From Acidobacteria bacterium 13_1_20CM_3_53_8 (lineage in GTDB: Bacteria > Acidobacteriota > Blastocatellia > Pyrinomonadales > Pyrinomonadaceae): a stretch of 64,000 nt of DNA. Of the stretch, positions 53,001 through 60,610 are shown piece by piece. Positions within the stretch are counted from its first letter, which is position 1. Each line of letters begins with the position of its first letter. The stretch covers positions 38,941-102,940 of the forward strand of contig MNJR01000144.1 of assembly GCA_001920415.1 (NCBI GenBank), given 5' to 3'. Below the pieces are notes generated by a model that searched no databases, was not told the origin of the DNA, and saw only the letters and a list, made by a program, of their open reading frames with translations. Both the position numbers and the translations under genes were made by a program.

Positions 53001-54021
53001 CCCACCAACGGCTGCTCCTGTGAGTTTGAGCGGGCGCGTAGTATCAAATGATGGCGTGCCGCTCTCAGGCGTCGTCATGCGGCTTGAAGGTTCACAAGCT
53101 CACGCGACAATCACAGATTCTAATGGGCATTACAGTTTCAACGCCATAGAACCCGGCGAGTTCTACAGTCTTACGCCGTCTCGCGCAAACTTCAGCTTCG
53201 ACCCGCCCGTTCGCACGTTCAATCTGGTGGGGAGCCGTACGGACGCAGTGTTTACTGCAAAAGTAGAAGCCGAGACAATGAATCCGCTTGATACGCCGGA
53301 ATATTTCGTGCGGCAACAGTACCTTGATTTTTTAGGGAGAGAGCCGGACGAAGGAGGACTCTATTTCTGGACAGCTAAGATTAAGGCGTGCAGCGCAGAC
53401 CCAGTGTGCATACGCAACGAGCGCATAAACATCTCTGCTGCATTCTTCATGAGTGATGAGTTTCAGGAAAGCGGCTTCTACGTTTACCGTCTATCTAAAG
53501 CCGCGCTGGGTGGTTTACCAGATTACGAACGATTCATGCAGTACAGCCGCCGTATGGCTACAGGCAGCGAAACCGAATTGAGCAGAGAAGCTTTTGCAGA
53601 AAGTTTCGTCCAGCAACCTGAGTTCATACAAAGATACCCGCAAGCGCTCGGCGGGAGGGCATTCGTTGATGCGCTGCTTCAGTCCGTGCAGGTGAACTCA
53701 GGAATTGATTTGAGCTTACAGAGAAGCGCCCTGATTGACGATTTCAACGCTCAAGGAAGCCGCGCGCGCACGCTTCGCCTTGTTGCTGAGAATAGCTCTT
53801 TCGTCAATGCCGAATACAACCGCGCATTCGTGTTGATGGAATATTTTGGATACCTGCGCCGTAATCCTGATAGCGCAGGCTACGATTTCTGGCTAAACGT
53901 TCTGAACGACCGTGTGCCCGGAAACTATCGCGGAATGGTCTGCGCGTTCCTTAGCTCCGTCGAGTACCAGCGCAGGTTCGGCTCTATCGTCTCGCACTCT
54001 AATGGCGAATGCAGTCAGTAG
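50083..54021 (+). CDS. secreted multidomain endonuclease/exonuclease/phosphatase protein with DUF4214
   Basis: A 1312-residue secreted protein. An N-terminal signal sequence (about 17-40) is followed by a region I cannot name, though it resembles lamin-tail-type domains. A Calx-beta domain follows (about 245-365, ending TINNDD). A beta-rich region (about 368-620) precedes an EEP domain (about 625-968) with all expected catalytic motifs: SFNMERFF, GVEEMEN, VNHTRS, GDLNAF and SDHDQPV. A carboxypeptidase-regulatory-like fold covers about 975-1062 (LSGRVVSNDGVPLSGVVMRL) and DUF4214 repeats the last 250 residues (FVRQQYLDFLGREPDEGGL). An extracellular nuclease or phosphodiesterase is likely. The C-terminal module is shared with the gene at 54.8 kb. 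Confidence 0.88.
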   Translation: MMSSRNRIIPLRIRTSMAVLVTLTIAVVIYFSASPLSVQSAGNPSVVINKYFNSGTTADVVELLVIQDGLDMRGMIIKDFSSSMANDGGGKYQFSTDALWSSVRSGTLIVLRNDNSAADTTVGGGDYNLDLGLQNAAYFSSLGGTFDIATTEMVMIKTAGSGDAGVTGSIHALAGGTAGAQFTAAAAPKLIASGTSPGGQFVFANNSTQSINDFDGTDATGNATGLTFGAGNNANNTAYINSLRNQGGITISINDVTKAEGNAGTTTFSFVVSLSSPAQAGGVTFDIATQDNTATIADNDYVLRSLTGQTIPQGSSSYNFDVTVNGDTTTEPNEIFFVNISNIVGANAGDTQGQGTINNDDVTLVGICQIQGSGTTSPFAGQNITTSGVVTGFKSGSSGGFYIQDDACDTDSATSNGIFVFTGGTFPAAAVIGNSVLVQGTVQEFIPSADTHQKPLTEISSSPTTTLLTTGNTLPAPVTITASDTQAAGLENLERLEGMRVQVGSLTVVGPTQGSITESSATVSSTGVFFGVVTGMARPFREAGISISDPLPSGAPANVPRFDENPERIRVDSDAQPGTTALDVAAGTVITNLIGEMDYSFRAWTILPEAASPPTVGSQPGSTPAPVPNANELTIASFNMERFFDTTNDPNNPNDPVLTATAFNKRLSKASQIIRNVQKLPDVIGVEEMENLSTLQAVAAQVNSDVVNIDGGSNPNYHAYLVEGNDIGGIDVGFLVKESRVTTINVTQIELAGCDHVTASTCYNYTDPNTGALDILNDRPPLVLQASIPSQAGGTFAFIVIVNHTRSLSGIDDNTAAGAGTVGARVREKRRKQAEFLANYIQNRQTADPTEKIITVGDLNAFRVNDGYVDVIGTILGTPAPPDQVVLASSDLVNPNLTDLLDTLPATEQYSYNFDGNAQTLDHIIVNRRAFVFVDRFAYARNDSDFPVKNYESTNELRLSDHDQPVAYFNLAIPPTAAPVSLSGRVVSNDGVPLSGVVMRLEGSQAHATITDSNGHYSFNAIEPGEFYSLTPSRANFSFDPPVRTFNLVGSRTDAVFTAKVEAETMNPLDTPEYFVRQQYLDFLGREPDEGGLYFWTAKIKACSADPVCIRNERINISAAFFMSDEFQESGFYVYRLSKAALGGLPDYERFMQYSRRMATGSETELSREAFAESFVQQPEFIQRYPQALGGRAFVDALLQSVQVNSGIDLSLQRSALIDDFNAQGSRARTLRLVAENSSFVNAEYNRAFVLMEYFGYLRRNPDSAGYDFWLNVLNDRVPGNYRGMVCAFLSSVEYQRRFGSIVSHSNGECSQ

Positions 54022-54140
54022 CCGTGAACGGTACGAAGCTTAGATCGAATCCATAGATCCAACTTCCGATTCCGAGCGAGAGGGGATGGGTTTTTGAAGA
54101 AAGGCAACTCGTCTCCTCTTACGTCCGATAACGCCAGTGA

Positions 54141-54165
54141 GTTACTGATGTTACGCATCAGTAAC
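54141..54165. repeat. 10 bp hairpin in the 54.0-54.8 kb gap
   Basis: GTTACTGATG pairs perfectly with CATCAGTAAC around a 5-base loop, followed by TTTGTT. It is the first of four structured elements in a 762-base gap that has no gene. It could end the transcript of the upstream gene. Confidence 0.6.
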
Positions 54166-54174
54166 TTTGTTAAA

Positions 54175-54393
54175 GCCACAGACGAAGCCGAAGGTATAGT
54201 CTGGGGTTACTCATCACATACCAAGAGAGTCTGCGTGAGCAGACGGCAGATGTTTATGCTCTAGGCGGCTATCTTTCATCTCGCGCCTCTGCCGTGCGGC
54301 TCACGCAGACTCCATCTATCTTCTCAATCTATACCCCAGACTACGCCTGCGGCTTCGTCTGTGGCTACACTCTAATCGTCTGCTTGCGCAGAC
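54175..54393. repeat. long nested inverted repeat in the 54.0-54.8 kb gap
   Basis: Outer arms 54175-54207 and 54333-54365 pair over 33 bases with three mismatches or wobbles; the first 16 pairs are perfect. About 20 unpaired bases on each side separate them from inner arms (54227-54240 with 54299-54312, 14 perfect pairs, continued by 54243-54250 with 54288-54295). The inner left arm can instead fold on itself as GTCTGC-GTGA-GCAGAC, a GNRA-loop hairpin, and a near copy (GTCTGC-TTGC-GCAGAC, 54378-54393) follows. The whole could be a structured RNA, a cruciform-forming DNA element or a remnant of a small non-autonomous mobile element. Confidence 0.75.
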
Positions 54394-54467
54394 TCGTTGA
54401 GCGCTTTCTTTCAGACATTTCAACTGCGTATCATGAGTAAGTAAATTATCGAGGCAAGGACAATCCA

Positions 54468-54511
54468 ATGCGGGAGGTGGAAGAGTAAACCTTTCATCTC
54501 CCGCATCTTTT
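54468..54511 (+). terminator. candidate terminator in the 54.0-54.8 kb gap
   Basis: ATGCGGGAG pairs perfectly with CTCCCGCAT (9 bp, 21-base loop), followed by CTTTTCTG. It is well downstream of the nuclease gene stop but before the next gene. From here to 54783 no further gene is seen; TTCCATTTT (54697) mirrors AAAATGGAA, which overlaps the next ribosome binding site region. Confidence 0.4.
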
Positions 54512-54783
54512 CTGTATCTTCGTTCAGCAGTCGAACCTGCGATTCAAATATTGTGAAAGCAAGGCAGACGTAGAAAGGATTGATGAATTGACGAATTCTC
54601 AGCGCACGCAATGAAATTAACTTGAATGAATCTTCTGCTTAGGCTTAGAATGTCAAAAACAGATTGGCTTTGATTATGGAAGAGCGTTAAGGCTTTTTCC
54701 ATTTTTGAGTTTAATCTCTTGCGGACTTGTCCTGCACCCTCAGGCAAGTGATTGTACAAATTTGAAAATGGAAGGAGTCTGTC

Positions 54784-57700
54784 GTGCTCAGACTAATCAC
54801 CCTCAGACTATCTTTAGCAGGATATCGCCGTCTATTCACCGCTCTTCCTATCTTAATTACCTTTGTAATTCTGTTATGGCAGGGGCATCATCTATTTACT
54901 TCACCTGTGAAAGCGTCTGCATTCACACCAGGCAACGTAGTCATCTACCGTGTGGGTACTGGAGCATCAAGCCTTATTGGCAGCAATGCCCCTGCTCAAG
55001 TGTTTCTGGACGAATACACAACGGGCGGGACATTTGTACAATCCATTCCGATGCCGACTGCCGTGAGCGGATCAAACAAGATACTTACAGCAACAGCGCA
55101 GTCATCTTCTGAGGGTGAACTGACACTTTCTACGGATGGAAGCCGTCTGGTTCTAACAGGGTACAATGCGGCTTTGGGCAGCACTACGAACCTTCCTGGC
55201 ACTTCAGGCTCAACGGTTAATCGCGTCGTTGGGTTGGTTGATTCTTCTGGCGTAATAGACACAACCACAGGATTGACTGATTTCGCCACGGGCGGCAATC
55301 CACGCAGTGCTACGAGCGATGGCGCTGGCAATCTATGGCTTGGCGGCAGTGTTGGCGGCGTCAGGTATGCTACGGTCGGCGCAACAACCTCTACGCAACT
55401 CAGCACGAACGTGACCAACGTGCGTCAGGTAAAAATCTTCGGCGGACAGTTGTACGTTTCCGATAGCTCAGGAGGTGCTATACGTCTTGGAACCGTAGGG
55501 ACTGGTACTCCAACCACGTCAGGCCAAACGATATCTAATCTGGTAGGTTTTCCTATAGTCACTAACAATCCTGTTAATAATAGTCCTTACTCCTATTACT
55601 TTGCGAAGTTAGGAGGCAGCGAGTGCCCGTTCGATACGCTTTATGTGGTGGACGACGCAAATACGAATAGCGGAACCACCGCAGGGATTCAGAAGTATTC
55701 GCAGGTCTCTGGAACATGGATTTCAAACGGCACGATTGCTGGGGACAGTATGCGCGGGCTGACCGGCGTTATTAACGGCGGGTCAAGCGTAACCCTCTAC
55801 GTAACTTCATGGAACTCGTCAACCGGCGCCTCTACACTCTATTCACTGACTGACGCCTCCGGGTACAACGCACCGATAACTGGCAGCTTGACTACGCTGG
55901 CGACTGCGGCAACGAATACGGCTTTCCGTGGCGTAGCCTTTGCGCCTTCAAACGCGGCTCCAAGCCCGACACCGTTCTGCACGCCTACAGCAACTCCTAC
56001 GCCTACCAGCACATGTCCGAATCCGAGTCCTGCGCCGATTGGATGCGGCACTGAGCGCTGGTCTGTAAAGACCGGGACAGATGCGGATAGAAATTTAGTA
56101 AATCTAAACTCGGCCACGCCCACTACGATTGCCGCGTTGTCAGCCATGCCTTCTCCGAATCCGACGCCACCGAATAACCGCGTCGCGCCTGCGGAAACTA
56201 CGCAGTGGATCGTTCATGGCACGATTACTCAATACAAGCTGGAGGATGATTCCGACTACCACGTAGTATTTCGTGACGGCAGTAATACTATGGTGACGGA
56301 AATTCCGTATCCGGGAAGCTCGCCTCAGTGCGTGCAGTTGACAAGTCCGTTCCTGCCTGGCATAGCCAGCGCGCGATGCAAGTTTGATGGCATGTTCCTG
56401 GTAACTACATCATTTAAGACAACCACTACGGTGGCGCGAATTAAGGGAGTTGGGATGTTTGACTTCCCGCACGGGCAGACGGGCGCAGCCCCAAATCAGA
56501 TCGAACTTCATCCCATTCTGGATGTAACCTTCCTTGCGCCTGCGAATGGAACGACGAACGCAGGCACGAACACGCAGACGCAAGCAGGAGAAGTCACGCT
56601 ACTCTTCAGTAATGTCTCAAGCGGTGGCACGACCACAGTCACTCCTATTGAACCGAGTTCGGCAGGAACTGCTCCGTCTGGCTATACGCTTGTAGGCCCT
56701 GCCGACAACATCACAACTACAGCGAGTGTGTCCGGCCCAATCACCGTCTGCTTCAGCGTACCGTACATCACAGACTATGCATCCTTCTCTAAACTGAAAG
56801 TGCTGCATAGTGTGGGCGGGAATCTCGTAGATATTACGACGGGGCAGAACGTAGGGAGCGGAGTGGTATGCGGCAATGAGCCGAGCGGCTCGCTCTCTCC
56901 TTTCGTCGTCGCAATTGGGAATACACCAACAGCCGCACCTGCTGCGCTTACAGGAAGAGTGACGAACTCGGAAGGTGACCCCTTGGGAGGCGTGCTGGTC
57001 AACTTAGGCGGCTCTAAGACTGCAAGGGCTATCACGGATAGCGAGGGCATGTACTCGTTCACTGGCGTTGAGACTGGCGGCTTTTACGTGGTGACGCCTG
57101 AGATGGCTAACTACAGATTCAGCCCTGCGACTCGCGCCATATCACTTCTGGGCAATAGGGCAGATGCATCTTTCACAGCCCTTGAGACGAGCCAGACGAC
57201 CAATCCTCTCGAAACGCCTGAGTTTTTCGTGCGGCAGCAATACCTTGATTTCTTAGGTCGTGAGCCGGATCAGGGCGGATTGGATTACTGGAGCGATCAG
57301 CTACGCGCTTGCGGCCAGGATGAGGCGTGCATGAGACAAAGGCGTATAGATGTGTCTGCGGCATTCTTCATGGAGGAAGAGCCACAGGACACGGGCTTCT
57401 TCGTCTACAGAGTCTTCCGCGCTGCATTCGGCCAGAAGCCCGGCTATTCGGAGTTTAATAGTGACCGAAGCCAGATGGTTACAGGGGCTTATAGGAGCGT
57501 GAACAAGTCAATCTTTGTGAGTAATTTCGTCAAGCGCGCGGATTTTAAGACAAAGTATCCAGACACGCTTACAAACGCTGAGTTCGTAGGCAGGCTCTAC
57601 AACTCTGCTGGTCTAAACTTCTCCATAGCGGATCAACAAGACGCTATACGGGAGATGGAGCAAGGCGCTACAAGGGCTGACATAATCAAGGAGTTGATCG

Positions 57701-57933
57701 AGAAGCCTGCGTTCATGCAGAGAGAGTACAACCCTGCGTTCGTACTGATGCAATACTTCGGTTACCTCAGACGTGACCCGGACGAGGGAGGATATGGCTT
57801 CTGGCTGGATGTCTTGAATAACCGTATTCAGGGTAACTACCGCGCTATGGTCTGCGCCTTCATCAGTAGCGCTGAATACCAACAGAGATTCAGCCCCGTG
57901 AGGACGCGCACGGACACGGCATGCGGGCAGTGA
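54784..57933 (+). CDS. secreted beta-propeller-like protein with regulatory-like domain and DUF4214
   Basis: A 1049-residue secreted protein. After a signal or anchor helix (about 18-35) comes a region with GNVVIYRVGTGASSLIGSNAPAQVFLDEY that resembles bacterial beta-propeller proteins of this type (about 48-390). A Pro/Thr-rich linker is at about 396-420, and an unassigned middle covers 420-715. The carboxypeptidase-regulatory-like domain (LTGRVTNSEGDPLGGVLVNL, about 721-805) and DUF4214 (FVRQQYLDFLGREPDQGGL, about 810-1045) are clearly paralogous to those of the 50.1 kb gene. The GTG start has a GGAAGGAG ribosome binding site seven bases upstream. Function is unknown; the shared C-terminus suggests a common surface-anchoring or assembly role. 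Confidence 0.85.
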   Translation: MLRLITLRLSLAGYRRLFTALPILITFVILLWQGHHLFTSPVKASAFTPGNVVIYRVGTGASSLIGSNAPAQVFLDEYTTGGTFVQSIPMPTAVSGSNKILTATAQSSSEGELTLSTDGSRLVLTGYNAALGSTTNLPGTSGSTVNRVVGLVDSSGVIDTTTGLTDFATGGNPRSATSDGAGNLWLGGSVGGVRYATVGATTSTQLSTNVTNVRQVKIFGGQLYVSDSSGGAIRLGTVGTGTPTTSGQTISNLVGFPIVTNNPVNNSPYSYYFAKLGGSECPFDTLYVVDDANTNSGTTAGIQKYSQVSGTWISNGTIAGDSMRGLTGVINGGSSVTLYVTSWNSSTGASTLYSLTDASGYNAPITGSLTTLATAATNTAFRGVAFAPSNAAPSPTPFCTPTATPTPTSTCPNPSPAPIGCGTERWSVKTGTDADRNLVNLNSATPTTIAALSAMPSPNPTPPNNRVAPAETTQWIVHGTITQYKLEDDSDYHVVFRDGSNTMVTEIPYPGSSPQCVQLTSPFLPGIASARCKFDGMFLVTTSFKTTTTVARIKGVGMFDFPHGQTGAAPNQIELHPILDVTFLAPANGTTNAGTNTQTQAGEVTLLFSNVSSGGTTTVTPIEPSSAGTAPSGYTLVGPADNITTTASVSGPITVCFSVPYITDYASFSKLKVLHSVGGNLVDITTGQNVGSGVVCGNEPSGSLSPFVVAIGNTPTAAPAALTGRVTNSEGDPLGGVLVNLGGSKTARAITDSEGMYSFTGVETGGFYVVTPEMANYRFSPATRAISLLGNRADASFTALETSQTTNPLETPEFFVRQQYLDFLGREPDQGGLDYWSDQLRACGQDEACMRQRRIDVSAAFFMEEEPQDTGFFVYRVFRAAFGQKPGYSEFNSDRSQMVTGAYRSVNKSIFVSNFVKRADFKTKYPDTLTNAEFVGRLYNSAGLNFSIADQQDAIREMEQGATRADIIKELIEKPAFMQREYNPAFVLMQYFGYLRRDPDEGGYGFWLDVLNNRIQGNYRAMVCAFISSAEYQQRFSPVRTRTDTACGQ

Positions 57934-57980
57934 ACAGTCATTGCTGTAGCAGCGCATCAGGAGTAGAATGCGCGGCAACT

Positions 57981-58012
57981 GTAGGGCGTGCGCTCTAAAG
58001 CATACGCCCTGC
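57981..58012 (+). terminator. hairpin after the DUF4214 gene
   Basis: AGGGCGT pairs with ACGCCCT around a 14-base loop; further pairs outside bring in GC-rich flanks. It lies in the 228-base gap that ends the secreted-protein block. No T-run follows, so it may act with the stronger terminator 66 bases downstream. Confidence 0.4.
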
Positions 58013-58077
58013 GCAAGTATGATGAGAAGACTTGAGCGCGCTTCTTCTCTCCTTTATGGGGAAGAACGAAAAGAGAG

Positions 58078-58113
58078 GCGGCGGGGAATCGGCAAGGACA
58101 CCCGCCGCTTTTT
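58078..58113 (+). terminator. rho-independent terminator
   Basis: GCGGCGGG pairs perfectly with CCCGCCGC (15-base loop) and is followed directly by five T residues. It separates the secreted-protein block from the tsaB-rimI genes and is the clearest intrinsic terminator in the window. Confidence 0.75.
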
Positions 58114-58161
58114 ACCTTTAAGATTTATTGAAATTCTATAAAGGGGATTTAGGGCAAAAAC

Positions 58162-58290
58162 GTGGCGGCCTATAACACGCCTCTCATATTGAGCATTGAA
58201 ACGGCAACTCTTGAGGGAAGCGTAGCATTGAGCATGGGCGAAAAGGTCATAGCCGCCGCGCTGGGTGAAAGAGACGCTTCAGCTTGGTGA
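58162..58290 (+). pseudogene. tsaB: 5' fragment of tsaB in a different frame
   Basis: An open frame from GTG encodes 42 residues, MAAYNTPLILSIETATLEG and on through SVALSMGEKVIAAALGERD to a stop. This is the typical TsaB N-terminus with the ASKHA phosphate-1 motif (SIETAT..GSVAL). The rest of TsaB continues in another frame, so the gene is broken here. About 20 residues that normally lie between this part and the next (the HS..LLP..helix region) are also missing, which points to a deletion rather than a single-base slip. Near-repeats GGGTGAA and TGGTGAA flank the junction. Confidence 0.7.
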
Positions 58291-58861
58291 AGTTGATCTT
58301 TTCGCAGTCACGCTTGGGCCTGGAAGCTTCACGGGTCTGCGCATTGGTCTGGCAACAGTCAAATCTTTCTCCGCGACGCTCTCGCGCCCCTGTGTTGGCA
58401 TCCCAAGCCTGGAAGCAGTTGCTTACGACGCAGCCACTCCTTCTTCTCTTAAAATCCTTGCAGCGCTCCCGGCAGGTAGAGGCGAGCTATTCTCGCAACT
58501 CTTTTCAATCTCTGCGGAAGGCTTGCCGCAGCCCTTGGAAGAACCCACGCACCTGTCACCACAGTGTCTTCTAGAAAAAGTTAAAAATCTGAAGCCGCTG
58601 GTATGGGCAGGCGACGGCGCGCGCGCATTTTCTCGGATGATAGAAGAGTTCGCCTTGCGCGAAGGTGTAAAGTTTGCTGGTGAGGCGGAAATTTCAGGTC
58701 GGTCGTCAGCAGACTGGGTTATAGCATCGCAAGTTGACCCTTTGGCTGTAAGCCTGGCCTCTTTGGCCTGGCGGCGCTATCTTCAAGGGAAGATTTGCTA
58801 TGCAGCAGAGTTGAAGGCTATCTACGTTCGCCCGTCTGACGCAGAGATTAAAAGAGCATGA
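58265..58861 (+). CDS. tsaB: TsaB, tRNA threonylcarbamoyladenosine biosynthesis protein (N-terminus disrupted)
   Basis: Partner of TsaD in making the universal t6A37 tRNA modification. The signature LGPGSFTGLRIGLATVKSFSA is intact (about residues 17-37), followed by GIPSLEAVAYDA and later conserved segments; the last codons overlap rimI by four bases. The open frame starts at GTG (VKETLQLGEVDLFAVTLGPG), but the true N-terminal strand and phosphate-1 motif lie upstream in another frame. If the sequence is right, only a shortened protein could be made. Because tsaB is essential in most bacteria, an assembly error or an intact second copy should be considered. Confidence 0.8.
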   Translation: MKETLQLGEVDLFAVTLGPGSFTGLRIGLATVKSFSATLSRPCVGIPSLEAVAYDAATPSSLKILAALPAGRGELFSQLFSISAEGLPQPLEEPTHLSPQCLLEKVKNLKPLVWAGDGARAFSRMIEEFALREGVKFAGEAEISGRSSADWVIASQVDPLAVSLASLAWRRYLQGKICYAAELKAIYVRPSDAEIKRA

Positions 58862-59358
58862 GCGCAGTGAATTTCGTAGAGGTGATAGGGCAGAGGATAG
58901 AGATTTCCTGTATGTCGGAGCACGATCTTCTGGAAGTCGTAGAGATTGAGGAATCTTGCGGGCTGAGCCGCTGGGGCTGGGAAGCTTATCACTCAGAGCT
59001 AGCGCAAGGTGACAGTGGGCTAATGCTGGTCGCGCGCGACCTGGACGCGCTATCGAATGCAGAAGAGCATAGAGTAGCCGGGTTTATAGCTTCACGCTAT
59101 TCAGTAGACGAATTGCATGTTAATAACGTAGCGGTTCGCCCAAAATTCCGCAGACAGGGAATAGGCGCTGCATTAATCAAAGCAGTCTTGCAAGCGGCGG
59201 CATCTCGCAAAGCGCGGCGGGCTTTGCTTGAAGTGCGAGCGTCGAATCTGGCAGCACAGGCGCTCTACGCGCGATGCGGTTTCTGTGTGATAGGCAGGCG
59301 AAAGAATTACTACAGGGAGCCGCCTGAAGACGCCTTGATTATGGCGCTGACATTTTGA
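58858..59358 (+). CDS. rimI: ribosomal protein S18-alanine N-acetyltransferase (GNAT)
   Basis: GNAT-fold acetyltransferase of 166 aa. The acetyl-CoA-binding loop is VAVRPKFRRQGIGAALIKAV (about 90-109), preceded by VDELHVNNVA. The C-terminal EVRASNLAAQALYARCGFCVIGRRKNYY is typical of RimI. RimI acetylates the N-terminus of ribosomal protein S18. Pairing with tsaB is conserved in many bacteria, and the ATG here overlaps the tsaB stop by four bases. Start by context and length. Confidence 0.9.
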   Translation: MSAVNFVEVIGQRIEISCMSEHDLLEVVEIEESCGLSRWGWEAYHSELAQGDSGLMLVARDLDALSNAEEHRVAGFIASRYSVDELHVNNVAVRPKFRRQGIGAALIKAVLQAAASRKARRALLEVRASNLAAQALYARCGFCVIGRRKNYYREPPEDALIMALTF

Positions 59359-59480
59359 CCGCAAGCTTGATTTGGCATGAGCCTTTGAGCTAACATTTTT
59401 GGTGAAGAGACTGTTTACAAAGGCAGCCCGAGAGGCTGTCTAAAATTTCATTTGGCATCTGAAAGGAGAACTCCTAGAAC

Positions 59481-59723
59481 ATGGAAACTACCAACCAGGA
59501 GAGCTTAAAGGAAGAGCTGATGACAAGCGACCCGGAGTTCCGCGAGCTTGCGCGCGAACACGGTCGCTACGAGGCGCGACTGAGCGAACTGTCGTCGCTT
59601 ACATACCCCAGCGACGAAGAGCAGTTGGAAGAAATAACGCTCAAGAAGAAGAAGCTTGCCATTAAAGATCAGATGCATTCGATGTTGCTTCAATACCAGA
59701 AGTCCAGGGATTCGTCGCACTAA
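59481..59723 (+). CDS. DUF465 (YdcH-like) small protein
   Basis: An 80-residue, highly charged helical protein: MTSDPEFRELAREHGRYEARLSEL, then EEQLEEITLKKKKLAIKDQM. This matches the DUF465/YdcH family, short two-helix coiled coils of unknown function. An AAAGGAG ribosome binding site lies 14-20 bases before the ATG. It stands alone between rimI and psd. Confidence 0.85.
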   Translation: METTNQESLKEELMTSDPEFRELAREHGRYEARLSELSSLTYPSDEEQLEEITLKKKKLAIKDQMHSMLLQYQKSRDSSH

Positions 59724-59772
59724 GCTAGAGGCGAAATCTTCGGGAAGATAGCTCAAGAGTTAAACGGAAACA

Positions 59773-59802
59773 GGGGCGCAAAGAGCTAACCTCATGCGCC
59801 CC
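59773..59802 (+). terminator. candidate terminator after the DUF465 gene
   Basis: GGGGCGCA pairs perfectly with TGCGCCCC over 8 bp (14-base loop), followed by ATTTCCC rather than a pure T-run; a second small hairpin (CCCT/AGGG, 59807-59819) follows. The remaining 170 bases before psd show no gene. Confidence 0.4.
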
Positions 59803-59995
59803 ATTTCCCTATAATAGGGTTGATTGGTAGAACATATTTATATCGGATTGCAATAAAGAGCTAAGAGTTCAAACTTCAGTTTGCCAATGCGTGTTGCTGG
59901 TAGCTGCGATTGTGCTTGAACTGCGAAACCTCTATTGTGACCGTCAATCCGGTATCAATTGGTAAGATAGCAGTCTTACTTTGCAGATTCTTGCT

Positions 59996-60610
59996 ATGGC
60001 TCGTGAAGGCATCCCGTATATAGTCGCCCCCCTGCTCTTAGCCCTGCTCGCTTTTGCGTTGGGTTACTGGCCTATGGGCTTGCTGTTGCTGGCGCTCTCG
60101 GGCTTCATGGCCTTCTTTTTTCGTGACCCTGAGAGGGAAATACCGCGCGACGAAAATATAATAGTGGCGCCAGCCGACGGACGTGTAACTCGCATAAGCC
60201 CCATCTCGCCAGGAGAAGAGGAATCATCTATGGTGGTGAGCATATTCCTGTCCCCCTTGGATGTTCACATAAACCGCGCGCCCATTTCAGGGACGATCAC
60301 AGACATGTCTTATAAGGAGGGGCGCTTCCTTATGGCAACTAATGAGAAAGCTAGTCTGGTAAACGAGCAGAATATTTTAACAATTCAGAGCGAGAGCTTG
60401 ACCATTGTGTGCAAACAGATCGCTGGCATCCTGGCGCGGCGAATAGTTTGCTGGAAGCATGTTGGCGACCGAGTTGAACTGGGCGAGCGGTTCGGCTTAA
60501 TCAAATTCAGCTCACGCACAGATTTAATCCTGCCGCCATCTGTACGTGTAGAAGTACGCGAAGGGATGCGCGTGCGCGGCGGGATTACAATTATTGGGAG
60601 AGTGGTCTAA
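59996..60610 (+). CDS. psd: phosphatidylserine decarboxylase (short, archaetidylserine-type)
   Basis: Pyruvoyl-dependent enzyme making phosphatidylethanolamine from phosphatidylserine. Two N-terminal membrane helices (about 6-45) precede FFRDPEREIPRDENIIVAPADGRV, the family signature (about 42-65), and VSIFLSPLDVHINRAPISG. The C-terminal autocleavage site, normally FGSR, reads KFSSRTDLILP, so cleavage would be between two serines. The ATG is listed; a TTG five codons upstream in the same frame is possible. The stop overlaps the pssA start by one base. Confidence 0.9.
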   Translation: MAREGIPYIVAPLLLALLAFALGYWPMGLLLLALSGFMAFFFRDPEREIPRDENIIVAPADGRVTRISPISPGEEESSMVVSIFLSPLDVHINRAPISGTITDMSYKEGRFLMATNEKASLVNEQNILTIQSESLTIVCKQIAGILARRIVCWKHVGDRVELGERFGLIKFSSRTDLILPPSVRVEVREGMRVRGGITIIGRVV

